From: Coniella vitis
Lineage: Eukaryota > Ascomycota > Sordariomycetes > Diaporthales > Schizoparmaceae
Length of the DNA: 64,000 bases
Assembly (NCBI GenBank): GCA_011317545.1
Contig: WUJK01000010.1
Coordinates: 744,001 to 808,000, forward strand
Reading direction: 5' to 3'
Shown here: piece after piece, positions 47,569 to 59,930 of the stretch
Position numbering within the stretch: position 1 is the first letter of the stretch
How the letters are laid out: each line of letters starts with the position of its first letter
Translations under genes and position numbers: made by a program
Notes under the pieces: model-generated
What the model was told of the DNA's origin: nothing
Seen by the model: the letters and a program-made list of their open reading frames with translations, nothing else
Databases searched by the model: none

Positions 47569-49568
47569 ATGTTGTCTCTATTCTCATTGCTGGGAACCGC
47601 GCTGCTGGCTGCTGCCGCGGCGCGCGCAGACGACATCCACCAGGACTACACGGCCTACAATGATGCCCAGTTCGGCGTCTTCCCCAACAATGTCTACCAC
47701 TCCCTCGACGCGCGCACGCCTCAGCTCCAGGTCAACATCTGGAACAAGACGGCCATGTCCAATTCGGGCTCACACATCTTTTTGCGGCACGATGGCCACA
47801 ACTCGGGTGTCGCTGACCCGCCGCGTGACTCGGGCCCCCTGATTCTCGACACCAATGATCTCAGCGCTGTCTATATCAACCGGTCCTTTGATGCCTGCTT
47901 CAACGTGCGTGTGCAGGAGGACCGTGGATCGCAGTACCTCACCTTCTATGGTGGTCCCATGAGTGGCATTGGACTTGGTGATGGCTATGCGCATGCCTAT
48001 GACCAGACATATCGCGAAGTCTACAATGTCGCAGCGCAGAACCTGTGGGTCAAGGCTGACATTCACGAATTCGAGATAACGGACCAAGGCACCGCACTAG
48101 TTACCGCCTACGAGCTTGTGTCGTGGGATCTCACGCCCTATATCGGCACATCCTCGAATGGCCCCACCTACATCAAAGATAGCATATTCCAGGAGATCAA
48201 CCTTGACACCAACGAAGTGTTATTTCAATGGCGTGCTTCGGATCACATCAATATGGAGGACTCATTCCAGCCTCCTGGCGATGGCAGATCGGGGTAAGTC
48301 CTTTCTGTTCTTTTATCATTATTATTTTGTAATTTTGTTTTTTGAATTTCTTTTTATATGGACTTGCCCCCCGGATCGCAGCATCCTGTATACAGTACCC
48401 CGAAATGAGCGCCGGAAAGGCTAACCAATATACTTTTAGTTGGGACTTTTTCCATATCAACAGCCTGCAAAAGAGCAGAGAAGGCAACTACCTCGTCTCA
48501 GCGCGCCACATGCACTCTGTCTACCTGATCAGTGGCACGTCAGGCAGTATCATCTGGACTCTGGGCGGCAAGGCTAATAACTTTGTCGAGCTGCCATATC
48601 CGGAGGGCAAGGACTTTAGCTCGCCACTACTGACTATGTCATGGCAACATCATGCCGTCTTTTACCCCGGAAGCGACGAAAAAGAAATCACCATCTTTGA
48701 CAACCATGTTATCGACGGCGATCTCCCTACGACTGGCTACACCAACTGTAAGCCTGGCCTCTGCTCGCGAGGCATCCATGTCCGCATCGACACCGAGGGT
48801 GGCACTAGGGCAGCGCAGCTGCTGCAAGAATACCACCACCCGTCTGGCCTGGCGAGTGTCAGCCAAGGAAGCGTCCAAGTTCTCGACAATGGCAACGTCT
48901 TCATTGGATGGGGGCGCAACCCTTCCTTTACCGAGCACACTCCAGACGGCACGTGTGTTTTCGACGTCCAGTTCAGCCCGTGGAGGATATGGCCAGAAAG
49001 AGACCAGGGACTGGACAATTACAGGGCTTTTAAGCTCGACTGGGTCGGCATGCCTTACTGGAACCCCGATATCGCAGCCAAGCGGTCTGAAGAGCACGGC
49101 GACGTCGATGTATGGGTGAGCTGGAACGGCGCGACCGAGGTGGACCAATGGGCATTGCTGGCGAGCGATTCGCCCAACGACCTCGACAGCGCTGGCAAGA
49201 CGGTGGCCTTCTCTCCCCGAACCGGCTTTGAGACGCAATTTTGGCTACCCTTTGCGCTGGAAAATGCAACGCATGTTCGTGCTGCTGCGATCAATGCCGT
49301 AGGCGATATTCTTGGCTTTACCGGTGTTGTTGAGCTGAAGTCTGGCACTGTGTTCTCGGCAGAGTACCCAGTGACTTCTGTATTCAAGGTGGAAGAAGTG
49401 GTGAGTGATGATGCAATAGAAGCTGAAGAGGGAGAAGAGGGCGCGGCCACGTTGTCCGACACATTGCCTGTTACCTACCAGGAAGCCGAATCGACCTCGT
49501 GGACGACTCTAATCTTAAGGTTATCTGGTTTCCTTGTTGGCATTTGGTTGTTTGAAAAGCTATTTTGA
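47569..49568 (+). CDS. Secreted arylsulfotransferase (ASST)-family protein
   Basis: It belongs to the fungal group related to bacterial arylsulfate sulfotransferases, which transfer sulfate between phenolic compounds; enzymatic proof for fungal members is lacking to my knowledge. Two exons (47569-48293 and 48440-49568) give 617 residues. A signal peptide covers about residues 1-20 (MLSLFSLLGTALLAAAAARA). The body is a beta-propeller-like domain. Visible family blocks are ADIHEFEITDQGTALVTAYE, YIKDSIFQEINLDTNEVLFQ, HINSLQKSREGNYLVSARHM and SWQHHAVFYPG. A beta-sandwich tail leads to an acidic linker and a C-terminal hydrophobic helix (TTLILRLSGFLVGIWLFEKLF region) that could anchor it in a membrane. 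The upstream in-frame extension is a GA repeat and is not credible as protein. It should act in the secretory pathway or at the surface. Confidence 0.88.
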
Positions 49569-50321
49569 TGGATTGGCTAAGAGGTTCTTGGTGTTTTGGT
49601 GTTGAGAAGGTGCATTTTTTTAAATTCTTGATATAATACTTTGTTTTTGGTATTTGGAATCACAAGGCGATTTGAGCGAGTTCAAGTTGTGTGTACACAT
49701 TGGAACAAATTGTCTAACGTGGGGGCGCTGGTGGTCGAGTGGATGGCCAAAACACCCGTTATTCGGTGTCGTGTCAATCCAGCTGTAGCTTGATATTCAA
49801 TTGTCTTTGAGAAATTGGCTACCCAACTCTCTCTAGGCAGTGTCAAACATGTTACACTTGTGAGAAAACGTCCAATGACCAGGAGTGAGCCAATATCACG
49901 CGAGGCGACCCCCCCTCTTTTCTCTCTCTTTCTTTTTCTTGTTCTCTTTCCCAATCATAAGACGAACCGGCGGCTGAGGGTCTACAACGATGAGAATGAG
50001 TGAGGCAGGCTAAACAAATTCATGGAAGGAGTAGATTGAGGCTGGCATATAATATATTGAGAATGGATATAGATGTTCAGAACATATGAAATCATGCCCA
50101 TAGGACTGGCCCGCACAGGTTGCGGTTGACACATTACCCACCCGCACACATGTTAAAAGGTTGACGAAGCTTGATCTCATTGGTTACACATGCATCAGGC
50201 ATCAGCAACGGTATGCAGGTAGCACGACGATGTTCTTGAAGCATACAGAGTACACGAGCAGAATATATAATTATTCAAATTAGTTCTGCATTCAACAAGG
50301 AACCAAATATGGTATCCAACA
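49569..50321. other. Intergenic region between the ASST gene and tRNA-Thr
   Basis: AT-rich non-coding sequence. No gene or named regulatory element is supported. Confidence 0.65.
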
Positions 50322-50393
50322 GCCTCTATGGCGTAGTGGTAGCGCGTCGCACTTGTAATGCGAAGGTCTCTCGTTCGATCCGGGATGGAGGCA
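50322..50393 (+). tRNA. tRNA-Thr (anticodon TGT)
   Basis: A complete cloverleaf can be drawn. The acceptor stem pairs GCCTCTA (50322-50328) with TGGAGGC (50386-50392) with one wobble, and A50393 is the discriminator. The anticodon stem TCGCA/TGCGA encloses CTTGTAA, with anticodon TGT at 50354-50356 (decodes ACA). The T-arm is TCTCG-TTCGATC-CGGGA. There is no intron. Internal A and B boxes are present (TGGCGTAGTGG and GTTCGATCC), so RNA polymerase III transcription is expected. Confidence 0.95.
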
Positions 50394-50965
50394 ATTCCTT
50401 TTTGCACTTTTTCAGTAATTGGATTACATTATGCGGCTAACACGATCTGACAGGGGAGACCCTTGGCTTTGGCAAGTTGTCGCTGCTCGTCCCAGCGTCT
50501 ACGCTGGCGTTGCAGGGTTCCAAAGCAGCAGGCGCGTCTCGCAAAGTAAACAACCTGCTGGGATCGATCCCGTCCACGACGCCCCTCCACCCAACCACCA
50601 CACGAACATCTGTCGCCAACCACACACCACCCACCACGCGCCTTGCTTTCCACGCTTCACCCTGGGCCTCGCAAGCAGCGCTTATGATCGCAACCCTAAC
50701 GCAGGCCGAACTCATCTTCTACCGAGTCTTTTGTTTCTTTAATTTAAATTTAATCACTTGAACTTCCTCACCTTCAATTTTGCATGCAACACCATACCTT
50801 GCACGTTGCTCCTGCGGGTTGCAGTGGGCCGTACTCTCAGACTCGCGACGCGTCTCGCTGCCCTGCTCAGCAACGTTCGCAGTTGTCTTCGACTAGCCAA
50901 CAAGTTAGATAGATACCCTTACCGTAAACCTGGCACTAAGACTTTAGACGCACACGCCCTCCACC
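50394..50965. other. Promoter and leader region of the Pcp1-like gene
   Basis: This gap of about 570 bp between the tRNA and the start codon is CA/CT-rich. It contains no supported gene. Confidence 0.6.
50399..50403 (+). terminator. RNA polymerase III terminator of tRNA-Thr
   Basis: A run of five T lies six bases after the mature tRNA end, with another T run a few bases on. Confidence 0.75.
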
Positions 50966-53900
50966 ATGGTGCAGCCCGTCAACCTGGGGCTCGACACGCC
51001 CAGGACGAACCTTGGCGATCCAGATTACTTGGACCGCCAACCCGATCTCGACATGACCGATGAGCCCTCCTTCCAGTCCCCGGGCAAGGAACCCAACGTG
51101 TTCCAATCCATGCGCAACGGCACCGGCCGTCCTTCCCTCCGCACGCCCCGTGTCACCAACAACAGTCGCGCCCCCTTTGGCGACAGGATAAACATGCCTA
51201 ATGGCATTGGCGGCGCCGAATTCACCCCGCTTCTCAAATCTGCCACTCGCAACAGTGTCCGCCGCCGGGGCGGCAAGGAAAACGGCCTCACCACCCCGGC
51301 GCTGGGCAAGGTTGAAGAAGAAAGAACACCCATACAGGCAGGCGAAAGCAGCATGTTTAAATCACCTCGGGACCGAACCCCGCTACCCGAAGCCGACAGC
51401 GATAGCACCGCGTCAACCCCCATGATAATGCGTCGCGGGAAGCACAGCGACAGAGGGCCGCTGCACGATGGTCAGCAGCTATCTCTTCGCGAGCAAGAGG
51501 GCGTCATCGACCGCATCGAAAAGGAGAACTTTGGTCTCAAGCTCAAGATTCACTTTCTCGAACAGGCATTGCAAAAGTCGGGACCGAGTTTCAACGAAGC
51601 TGCCTTGAGAGAGAACACAGAGCTGAAAGTCGACAAGATCACCACGCAGAAAGAGCTGCAGCGGTACAAGAAACACCTGAATTCGGCCGAGAAGGAGCTC
51701 GAGTCCTACCGTAAACAACTTCAAGCGATGCAGGAGGCCGCCAAATACGGACAAGGTGCTGGCGAACATTCTGTGGAATTGGACAGGTTACGACGGGACA
51801 TGAAAGACAAGGATGCGGATATTGAGGGCCTGCAGCAGCAGCTTCGTGCCGATCGCCAGGATCTTGACCAATTAGAGAAGCTTCAGGATGAGATTGGTGA
51901 CCTAGAGGCCGAAATTAGAGAAAAGGAGCGTATGATTAGTGACCGTGATGATGAGCTCGATGAAATCAAGGCCAAAGCTCGCCAAACGGGTAACCAGAGC
52001 CAGGACGAAGTCGACAAGCTGCGAGATGAGATTGACGACTTGCAAGCCGATATCCGGGAGAAGGAGCAGTTTATCAGTGAGCGTGATGACGAGCTCAAGG
52101 ACCTAAGACTCAGACTGCGCCAAACGGGGACCCAGAGCCAGGAGGAAGTTGGCAGGCTCCGCATCGAAATCGAGAACCTGCAAGCAGAGATTCGGGAAAA
52201 GGAGGGCTTAATTAAAGAACGCGACGGCAAGCTGAATGAATTGAAAATAAGAGTACGCCAAACAGGCAGCCAGAGCCAGGCAGAAGTTGGAAAACTTCGG
52301 GACGAGGTTGACGACCTGCAAGCCGACATTCGGACAAAAGACATAGCCATCAGCGAGCACGAACACAATTTGCAAAAGCTTCAATCCAGGGTTCAGCAAG
52401 CCGAGGACAAGGCCAAGAAGGCCCAGATTCGCATGATTGAACTGGAGGAAAAGGCGCAGGCCAGCGGCAAGCTCAAGGAGGCCAAGGAGACGATTCAGGA
52501 TCTGGAAGCTACCGTGCGAGATCTGGAAAACCAGGCCGTCGATCTTAGAGACAGACTGGAGGATGCACAGGCTGACAAGGAGCGCGCAGAGACTGACCTC
52601 GAAGAGCTTCAGGAGGAGATGGCCAATAAATCCGTGGTTACAAAGGGTCTGCCACGCCAGTTGGAGGAAAAGGTCATTCGACTCCAGGACGAAGTCGAGG
52701 CAGCCCGCCATGACTACAAATCACTGGAACAACAGTTCAATTCCAAGCAGAGGGAGGTTGACGACCTGAAGTTCAAGCTGAAGGAATCGCGTCATGAACG
52801 CGATGCCTCGGAGGGACAGCGCAGAGCCATCGCCGCCAAGTTCGAGGAATTGCAGTCAGACCTGTCCTCGAGAGGTGACGAGAAGCATCTTTTGCAATCA
52901 CGCCACGACGCACTCACTGCCGAGTCGGCTTCGCTGCAAAGAGATATTGTGCGCCTACAAAAGACAGTCACAGATCTGCAAAGCGAAGTCGAACGAGAGC
53001 GCCAACACGCAATGGACAACGAACGTCAAATCCGAATGCAACACAGAGTCGAGACTGAGAGACTGAACAACGAGATCTCTGAGCTTCAAGCTGAGCTTCG
53101 CGAGAGGGAGAACATGTATGACAACGACAGCGAGAAGTGGGCAACGGAACGACATACCCTTGAAGCAGAACGCAGACGCGCAGAGGAGCGCGTGTTAGGC
53201 CTCCAGAGGACCATCGAGAAGTTGCGTGCGGCTGAAGGTAGTTTGAACAACAAGGAATCCAGACTGCAAGAAGCGCTGCAAAGCGAGACTGAGCGTCATC
53301 ACAACGAGGAAGCAGTGCTCAGCCGACAGATTGACGACCTGCAGGATGATCTGTCATCCCGTCAGCATATGCTCGAAAATCTGCGCAATGAGCTATCTGC
53401 TGTGCGTGATGAGCTCCGGCAATCCTTGCTAGACAAGCAGGCAGAGGCCGAGAAAGTCGAAAGCCTGGAGGATGAGGTTGAGGTCTTGCAAGCCACACTT
53501 GACGAAGAGGCGGAAAAGTCCGCAGAGGAAATCGAGGTACTCAGCAAAGAGTGCGATGACCTGCGCCGTGAACTTAGAGACCTCCGTCGAGCCACAGAAA
53601 CTGCTCGCTCTGCTACAGATGTATCTCGCCATACTGCGGATTTGAACGCCAAAGCTATTGAGCGCCTGGAGAGACAAGTTGATGAGTATCGCCTCAATCT
53701 GTCGCGAGCCACCATCGAAAAGAAGGCCAGTGATCGTGAATGTGACGACTTGCGTCAACAACTCAACGAACTACGCAGGCTTACCGACTCTGCCAAGGCC
53801 TCTACCAATGCATCCCGTGAAGCGGCCGAGTTTCATGCCAAGTCAATCAGCCGCTTGGAAGACCAAGTCTCCGATTACAAGACTAAGCTTGCTCAAGCAC

Positions 53901-56507
53901 AGATGGAAAAGCGCGATGCTCAAGATCAGTTGGCCCGGGTTAAGGCCGAGTTGCACTCTGTCACATCTCAATTGGCAGAGTCTGAAGCTGAGCGAGACGT
54001 GATCGACGCCGAACTGCAGCGGTTGAAGCAGCACGATAATGATACCTTCCAAATCGACCAAGAGCGCGTCAACCTTCGCAGTGCCAAAGCACGACTCGAA
54101 ACCGAAATTCGACGGCTGAGGGAGGATAACAGAAACCTAATAGAGCAACGCGACACTCTGGAAAAGGCTCTCGAGGAAGAGCTTGAAAAGGCCGACGCGG
54201 AGGAGGAACGTCTCAACCAAGAGATCACGTCGCTTCAGACCAAGATTCGACAAGCTCCTGACAATCATGAGGCCATCAAGGCGCGGAGGACGATTCGTGA
54301 TCTGGAGCGGAAGCTCGAAGATTACCAGCATCAGCTTGCTCAGGCAACGATGCCTATCGAGGGCGTGGATGGTGACAGTGAATTGTCGCTGGTCAAGCGC
54401 GACTTGACTGCGGCTCGGAAGAAGGAGCTTGACTTTATGCAAAAAGAGGGTGAACATAAATCTGTCATCCGAGGACTCAAGCGCCAGATTGGCGACCTAG
54501 AACGGCGAATTCATGAAGCTGATATCTCGCGTCTGGTACAATCACCTGGTTCTGATACTGCCTCTGTGCGGAAGGCAGAGATATCCGACCTCCGTCACCA
54601 ACTTTCTGTTGCTCATCAGTCCATTGCTGATCTGAAGAAGAGCCTCCGCGAGTCTGAGCGCAGAGCTGCATCTATGGAAGAAGAAGTGCGCCAACGGCTT
54701 GACGATGTGGAGGATGAGAAGCTAGCACTGGAACAGGCTCTTCAAGACGCTCAACATGCGGCTGAAGAGGCTAATGCGGATCTGACTGAAGCAGTTGAAA
54801 AGTACAAGCGCAGGGCCGAAAAGTACAAGAAGGAGCGTGATGCAACGGCAGCCAACTTGGCGGCTGTTAAGCGCAGCCACGTTCACGACACCATCAGCAC
54901 CACCGTGGGCAGTACTTTGGAAAGCGAGATGACGCGAGAAGAGCGCCATGATCTGTACGAGATCCTGCGCAAGACCCAGATTGATGCGGATGCATTAGAG
55001 CGGGAAGTTCGCCAGCACAAGGAGGCCTTGACTGAGCTCGCCGAGCTCGAAAAGAGTCTCCGCATCAAGCTTCAGCGTGCCAGGTCCGAACGAGCTCAAG
55101 CCCGCTCCGATGTCGAAAAGCTGCAACATGACATGAGGTCGTTGCGTTTGGAGAAGTCAGATGTTGACAAACTACACCGCAACATCAAGTCTCTCAAAAA
55201 GGCCAAAAAGGACGCCGAGGCTCTTGCCAAAGCTGCTATGGCACAGGCATCTGTTGCGCGTGCTCGCTACACCGTGTCGACTTTTCCTTCCATCGCCGAG
55301 GTCAGTGCCAGGAGCAGTCTGGGCAAGGAGCGGAGCCAGACAAGCCAGCCATCGCGCTCCAAGTACCAGCCCCCTCGTGTGGCTGACGTAGAAGACGATG
55401 CGGATGAAGAAGACGAGGAGGATGTCGTCGTTGTCAACGGAGGCGGTCCCGGTGCTGCAGAAGACGAGAATGCAGCACGTATCATTCATTTCAAGGATGA
55501 CAATGACACCCAGATGCACACCGAAACCATTGTGAGAGCAGCACAAGCTGCTGAGCACCGGCATGTTAAGCAGATGCGGGATATGGTCATGCAGATGGAG
55601 TGGATGCAGGCACGATGGGAGCGGGAACTGCGGATGCGTGACGATGCGGCTTTTGCAAAGCAATTCTTGGTCGATGAGATGAAAGCCAAGGATTCAGTGT
55701 AAGTTTTCCTTTTCCCACTGCCTTGTGTCTTCTGCTTGCTTCTCAGGATGCCACAGAGTGCTGACTCATTTGCTCCTGCACAACAGCAACGAAGCAGATC
55801 TCCTGAAGCTCGAGACCTTCACCAAGCAGCTGCGCCTGAAGCGCTCAGCCTCGCAACCTCAACTCTCCGCTCTGGCGAACACCAACACCAGGACAATTGC
55901 TAGAAGCATCATCACCAAGGCTGGCCGCGCAAATCTCAAGCGCTTCGCGAACGTCGTCCGCTTCGTTGTTAGGTTGCAAATGATGGCGCGTGAGTGGAAG
56001 CGTCAAGAAGAGATTCGCAAGATGCTCGCCGAAAAATGGGGCGAAGTGGCTAAGGGCCGCGATCGTTTCATTATGCCTCCACCTGCTAATGGCCAGCTGC
56101 CTGCTGTTGCTGCTGCTGCTGGTCCCTCTGCTGTGGCTCCAGGTGCCGGTGCGAGTGCCGGTGATGTTGCTGCTAAGGCCTCTCACCACCACATGCCTTT
56201 GCGGGTTCGGAATGAAAATGCGGCCGCTACCAACGTCGCTCCGGCTGCTCCATCTGGCTTCCGCTCTGGAGGCGTCGAGCCAGCCAAGAGGTATGTACAG
56301 AGGGAAGTCGTCGACGGCGAAACGGACGAGGTCGAGAGTAGTGTTGCACCGCTGGGCTTTGACCTCGAAGGACCATTTGATGGCTCCAGTGACCAGGGAA
56401 TGGGTGGTGTGAATGGGTACCACAACCAACACCACCATGATAATCAACAACGTCCCCACCAGGAGGATGATATGGGAACGGAAGCGTTTAGCGTGGATAG
56501 TTTGTGA
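50966..56507 (+). CDS. Spindle pole body / MTOC coiled-coil protein, Pcp1-pericentrin-like
   Basis: Two exons (50966-55698 and 55787-56507) encode 1817 residues, starting in a CCACCATGG context. Residues 1-165 are disordered with SP/TP sites (TPRTN, SPGKE, TPALGK, SPRDRTPLPE). At about 172-204 is the centrosomin motif 1 (LREQEGVIDRIEKENFGLKL then KIHFLEQAL), which recruits gamma-tubulin complexes. Residues 205-1470 are continuous heptad coiled coil with two internal tandem duplications (46-residue and 63-residue units). After a disordered acidic linker, a basic helical C-terminus (about 1585-1660, LKRFANVVRFVVRLQMMAREWKR) resembles the PACT domain that targets pericentrin/Pcp1 proteins to the spindle pole body. 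The tail is Ala/Pro/Gln/His-rich. The alternative, an ApsB/Mto1-type septal MTOC protein, is less likely because I see no Mto2-binding region. Its role is microtubule nucleation at the nuclear MTOC. Confidence 0.88.
51842..52393 (+). repeat. Tandem 138-bp (46-residue) coding repeat in the coiled coil
   Basis: Units begin at 51980, 52118 and 52256, exactly 138 bp apart, each opening with CGCCAAAC and encoding RQTG-x-QSQ-x-EV followed by a diverged LR-x-E-I-x-x-LQA-x-IR-x-K-x block. A more diverged unit precedes them (51842-51979). Confidence 0.88.
53549..53926 (+). repeat. Duplicated 189-bp (63-residue) coiled-coil unit
   Basis: Two copies start at 53549 and 53738, exactly 189 bp (nine heptads) apart, both opening with ECDDLR and sharing the LRR-x-T-x-x-A and RLE-x-QV-x-x-Y spacing. 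The duplication preserves heptad register. Confidence 0.85.
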
Positions 56508-57835
56508 GAACAACAACACATACAACAACCCCCAAAAAGGGAAGAAAAGCGGGCATTGGTTTGCATATACACATTCAAGCAGGAAACAAAGAGGAAGGAA
56601 GGGCAACCAAACAACCAGCGGGACAAGCGGAGTGAATGTGTAGCTCTTGGTTGGGATCTTGGTCTGATTCAATGCCGTGATGATACAACGACAAAAGAGA
56701 TTCAATGGTGCTTTGTCTGTTTGTCCATCTAGTCTTGTCTTGTCTTTTGATTGTCTGGCTGGCTGGTTTTGCATTATACGAGGCAAAGAATACGTTGAAG
56801 GTTAGGCTCGGGTCTGGTTAGGGTCGGCTTTTTGTTTTTTTGTTCTTGTTTGGGCTCTAGGTGTGCCTTGCCTGAGGGCAGTTCATTTTACGGCATGGTA
56901 TGGGCCAAAAGTGTGAATATCGGTCCTTTCCTGGTTCCCCTTTCCCCATTACTGCTGCTGCTGCTGTTGTTCGACTACACGTACGGGACGGTATGCCACG
57001 GTATGATACAGACGATATGGCATTCATTCAATTGGCAGAATTGAATTTTGAGTATTGGATCGCTTAGATACTGGAAAGTGATACAGGGTAGGTAGTTGTA
57101 TGTATTACGTGTCTGCGGGTGTATATAAGCGACCCAGCAAAGCAGCGTAATCATCATGTAACATATGAAACATACATTCCTAAAGTGAGTTTTGATTTGT
57201 TCTGGTGGTGCTGTACTGGATAGAGTATATATAGACTGTACATATTGTGAAGACATCAAAGAAGCTTTAATCAGAATCCCCGCTTATACGTATAGCGGCT
57301 AACAGCCTAATAAGTTTCGCTTATTCCAACATATTACATAAAGCCTGCCCACCCGGATCCAAATAGTGCATCCCTCTGCTCCTCGCTCTTAAGGACTCTA
57401 AGGATCAAAAATACGCAGATAATGCGTAGGGAAAAGAGCGAGACAAAAGTCCAGAACATGACACAATCGGAGGGTTCTCCTTCCCAAAACCCACCCCCCC
57501 CCCAAAAAAAAAACTTTTGTGTGACCCTACGCTGTCGTCTGTCCGTCTGTTCATCTTGGTGGCTCAATTGCCGTGCGTACTGTAGCGACGACCCAACCGT
57601 GGCGCAAGCTGCGTCTGAATTCCTGCCTCTCCAATGCAAAGAACCCCGCTGCCTTCCATGAGAGCGGCGTTAAATAATGGTCTTGTTGTGGTGGTGGTGG
57701 TCGTGGTGGTTGAAGATGATGTATAAGTCTGTATATATATACCCGTCGCTTCGTGAACGTCGTAAAAGAAAGTATGTAGCCAGCGGAACCCAAGAAAGAA
57801 AAGAGAAGACCAGAGACTGGCTGGTTGGTATTTAT
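56508..57835. other. Convergent intergenic region
   Basis: This is the 3' flank of the Pcp1-like and metacaspase genes. It contains C and A runs near 57493-57512 and a GGT triplet patch near 57690-57712. No gene is supported. Confidence 0.65.
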
Positions 57836-59684
57836 TTACATGACAAAAAGAAGATCCGTATCTGCACCATATCAAGACATCAGTCCATATTCACGAATTC
57901 AAAACATGTCGTGCCTCTTGGAGTCTTACTGAGCGGATGACTACAAGAAAGCTGGGGTCGCTGGGTGTATCTGCTGGCCAGGGCGTCGCGAATGCTGTTG
58001 AGCAGCTGGACGTAGCTCTGTTGCGGATGTCTCTTGAGAGCGGTCATGAAAGCCCAAGACATGGCACCTGTTGCCTGTGCTGCAATCGTTGCATCGGCTC
58101 TGTTTCACGATGAGTTAAAGTCAGTGGCTGAAATTGGGAAAAGTGAATGTACGCGAGATGTAAGCGTAAGATCAAGACGAGCACGACATACGATGTTTGG
58201 TCGTCCTTGCTGCCAGAGAACATGATGACATCTGCCGGCGATGTCTTGGTTGCCAAGGTACGCTCATGAGCTGCTTCGCCCTTGGTGGCTCTGTTGAACA
58301 GAGTCATGCCCTTTTTGAGCATACCACCAATATCGCCTTGACCGTAAGATGATAGCATGCCAAGAATGTTTGCGCCAGCATCCTTGGCGAGATTCGGCTC
58401 CTTGAGCACACCCTGGGTCGAGTAGATGTAAGGAAGATCGAGCGCGGTTCCCGAATGGCAAGAATCAAAAATGGCCGTCAGCCGTACGCCCGGTTGTAGT
58501 GGCTTGACCAGAATTCTGTGCATCTCGTCGTCGGTAATATGACCAGTTTGCCGAAAGTCAACGGGATATATCACTTCGTCGTACCCATCATCCTCGTCGC
58601 CATCCAGATCTTTTGTCTGGCCACCGTGCCCTGCAGGAAAGGAAGTCTACATTCAGCTCCGTTCCTATGCCAACAGCAGGAGAACGAATAACGAACGGCA
58701 TGGACTAACCTGAATAATGCAGGAAGAGCGAATCGTTTGGACGAGCGTCCTTGACCAACCAGTGCATGGCTCTGAGAATGTTTTGCTTGGTAGGCTGGCT
58801 CATGGGATTCTGCTGATCGTCGGTGAGGATGACCATGTCTTCCCGCTTGTAGCCAAAGTGCTCGACGAGGTAGGCTGACATGTTGCGCACATCGTTGATG
58901 CAGCCTCTAAGCTGACCACGCTGGCCAAAATAGTTGATGCCGATCAGCAGGCCTTTCCTCCTGCCGTTACATTGTGAGTACTGAAAATTGTAGTTTTGGG
59001 GGTGGCCATAGCCGAAGCTCTGAGGCGTTGAGGGTGGCGGTGGAGGAGCATGGTGGTTGCCGTGCATATAGGCATTGGAATTCGCCGACGGTACATCTAT
59101 AGACATGTCAGATGTCATACCTTGCCATTCAAGCGCCCGGCTTGCTGTTACAGAAGTAGGCGAAGCTGTTGAGCGAGACTACGGGAAAACCGGATGCTCA
59201 CTGGGTCTGGAGCCATAATTTGGCTGTGGTGGGCTCTGGTAACCGTAATTGTGCTGTGGAGACTGTCGGTGAGAACAAGGCTATCAGCAGCTGTCCAACC
59301 GGCATTTATGACATTCAGTACCACAAGCAGAAAGGAGAAGAGCCAAGATGAGTCGTGCGACAAAGACGACGGCGACGACGACGACAACAACAGCGACAAC
59401 AACAAAACAAACATACTTGGTGGTAGCCGCTGGGCTGGGGCGAAGGATAGCCGTAGTTCTGCTGCGGAGGAGACTGGTAGCCGTAACCAGGCGGCGGGCT
59501 GCAGGAGCAATGACATGGTCAGAAGACAAGGCACAATGGCAGACGGGCGGCCGAGACAAAGGGACAAGACGGGACAGAGGAGGAAACGGATGGAGCCGTA
59601 CGAGTAGTAAGGCTGCTGTGGATAGGCGCCTGGCGGGGGAGCGCCGCCGTACGAAGCGCCGTGATAGCCTGGATAGCCAGACAT
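57836..59684 (-). CDS. Metacaspase (peptidase C14B), type I with Pro/Gln/Tyr-rich prodomain
   Basis: This is a caspase-fold cysteine protease cleaving after Arg/Lys, with roles in ageing, stress and protein-aggregate handling in fungi. Seven exons on the minus strand (59602-59684, 59417-59498, 59202-59262, 58710-59096, 58192-58630, 57930-58099, 57836-57861) give 415 residues. The prodomain (1-118) carries repeated GYQSPPQ/NYGY-type motifs, with three short exons each encoding about one repeat block. The p20 domain starts at about 121 (RRKGLLIGINYFGQRGQLRG). Catalytic H206 lies in SGHGG and C262 in DSCHSG. The p10 part includes QATGAMSWAF. The last exon has only 8 codons and restores the family ending SHPLNTDLLFVM. 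Reading through its intron instead gives an atypical tail. Acceptor AGCC at 58099 was chosen because it keeps the KDDQTSADA block in frame. Confidence 0.93.
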
Positions 59685-59930
59685 GACGTAGACCGTCGTC
59701 CCAGGATCGAACTTGTGACTTGTGCAATGTCGACGTCGTTGTCAATGATGTGAGCGCGGCCGCGGTGGTGGTGGTGATGGTGGTGAGGTTGTCGCCTGCC
59801 TGTTGCGAGATTGGAGCGTATGCCGTCTTTTTGAGCAGGCCGAAGGCGAGCGGTGTTTTACCAGTCAGAAGTGGAAAGGAATTATGGATTCGGCCGAGAG
59901 GGGTCGAGCGTCACCAGACAGGCTGTGCAG

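Noticed and set aside
45111..49568. Dikaritin/ustiloxin-type RiPP gene cluster
   Set aside because: There is only one core sequence, and no DUF3328-type oxidase, tyrosinase or peptidase gene lies nearby. The neighbours are an ASST-family gene and a CorA-like gene.
57880..57924. Metacaspase C-terminus read straight through the last intron
   Set aside because: It ends in an atypical tail. A GTAAG donor after SHPL and a GCAG acceptor 63 bp on restore the conserved family ending.
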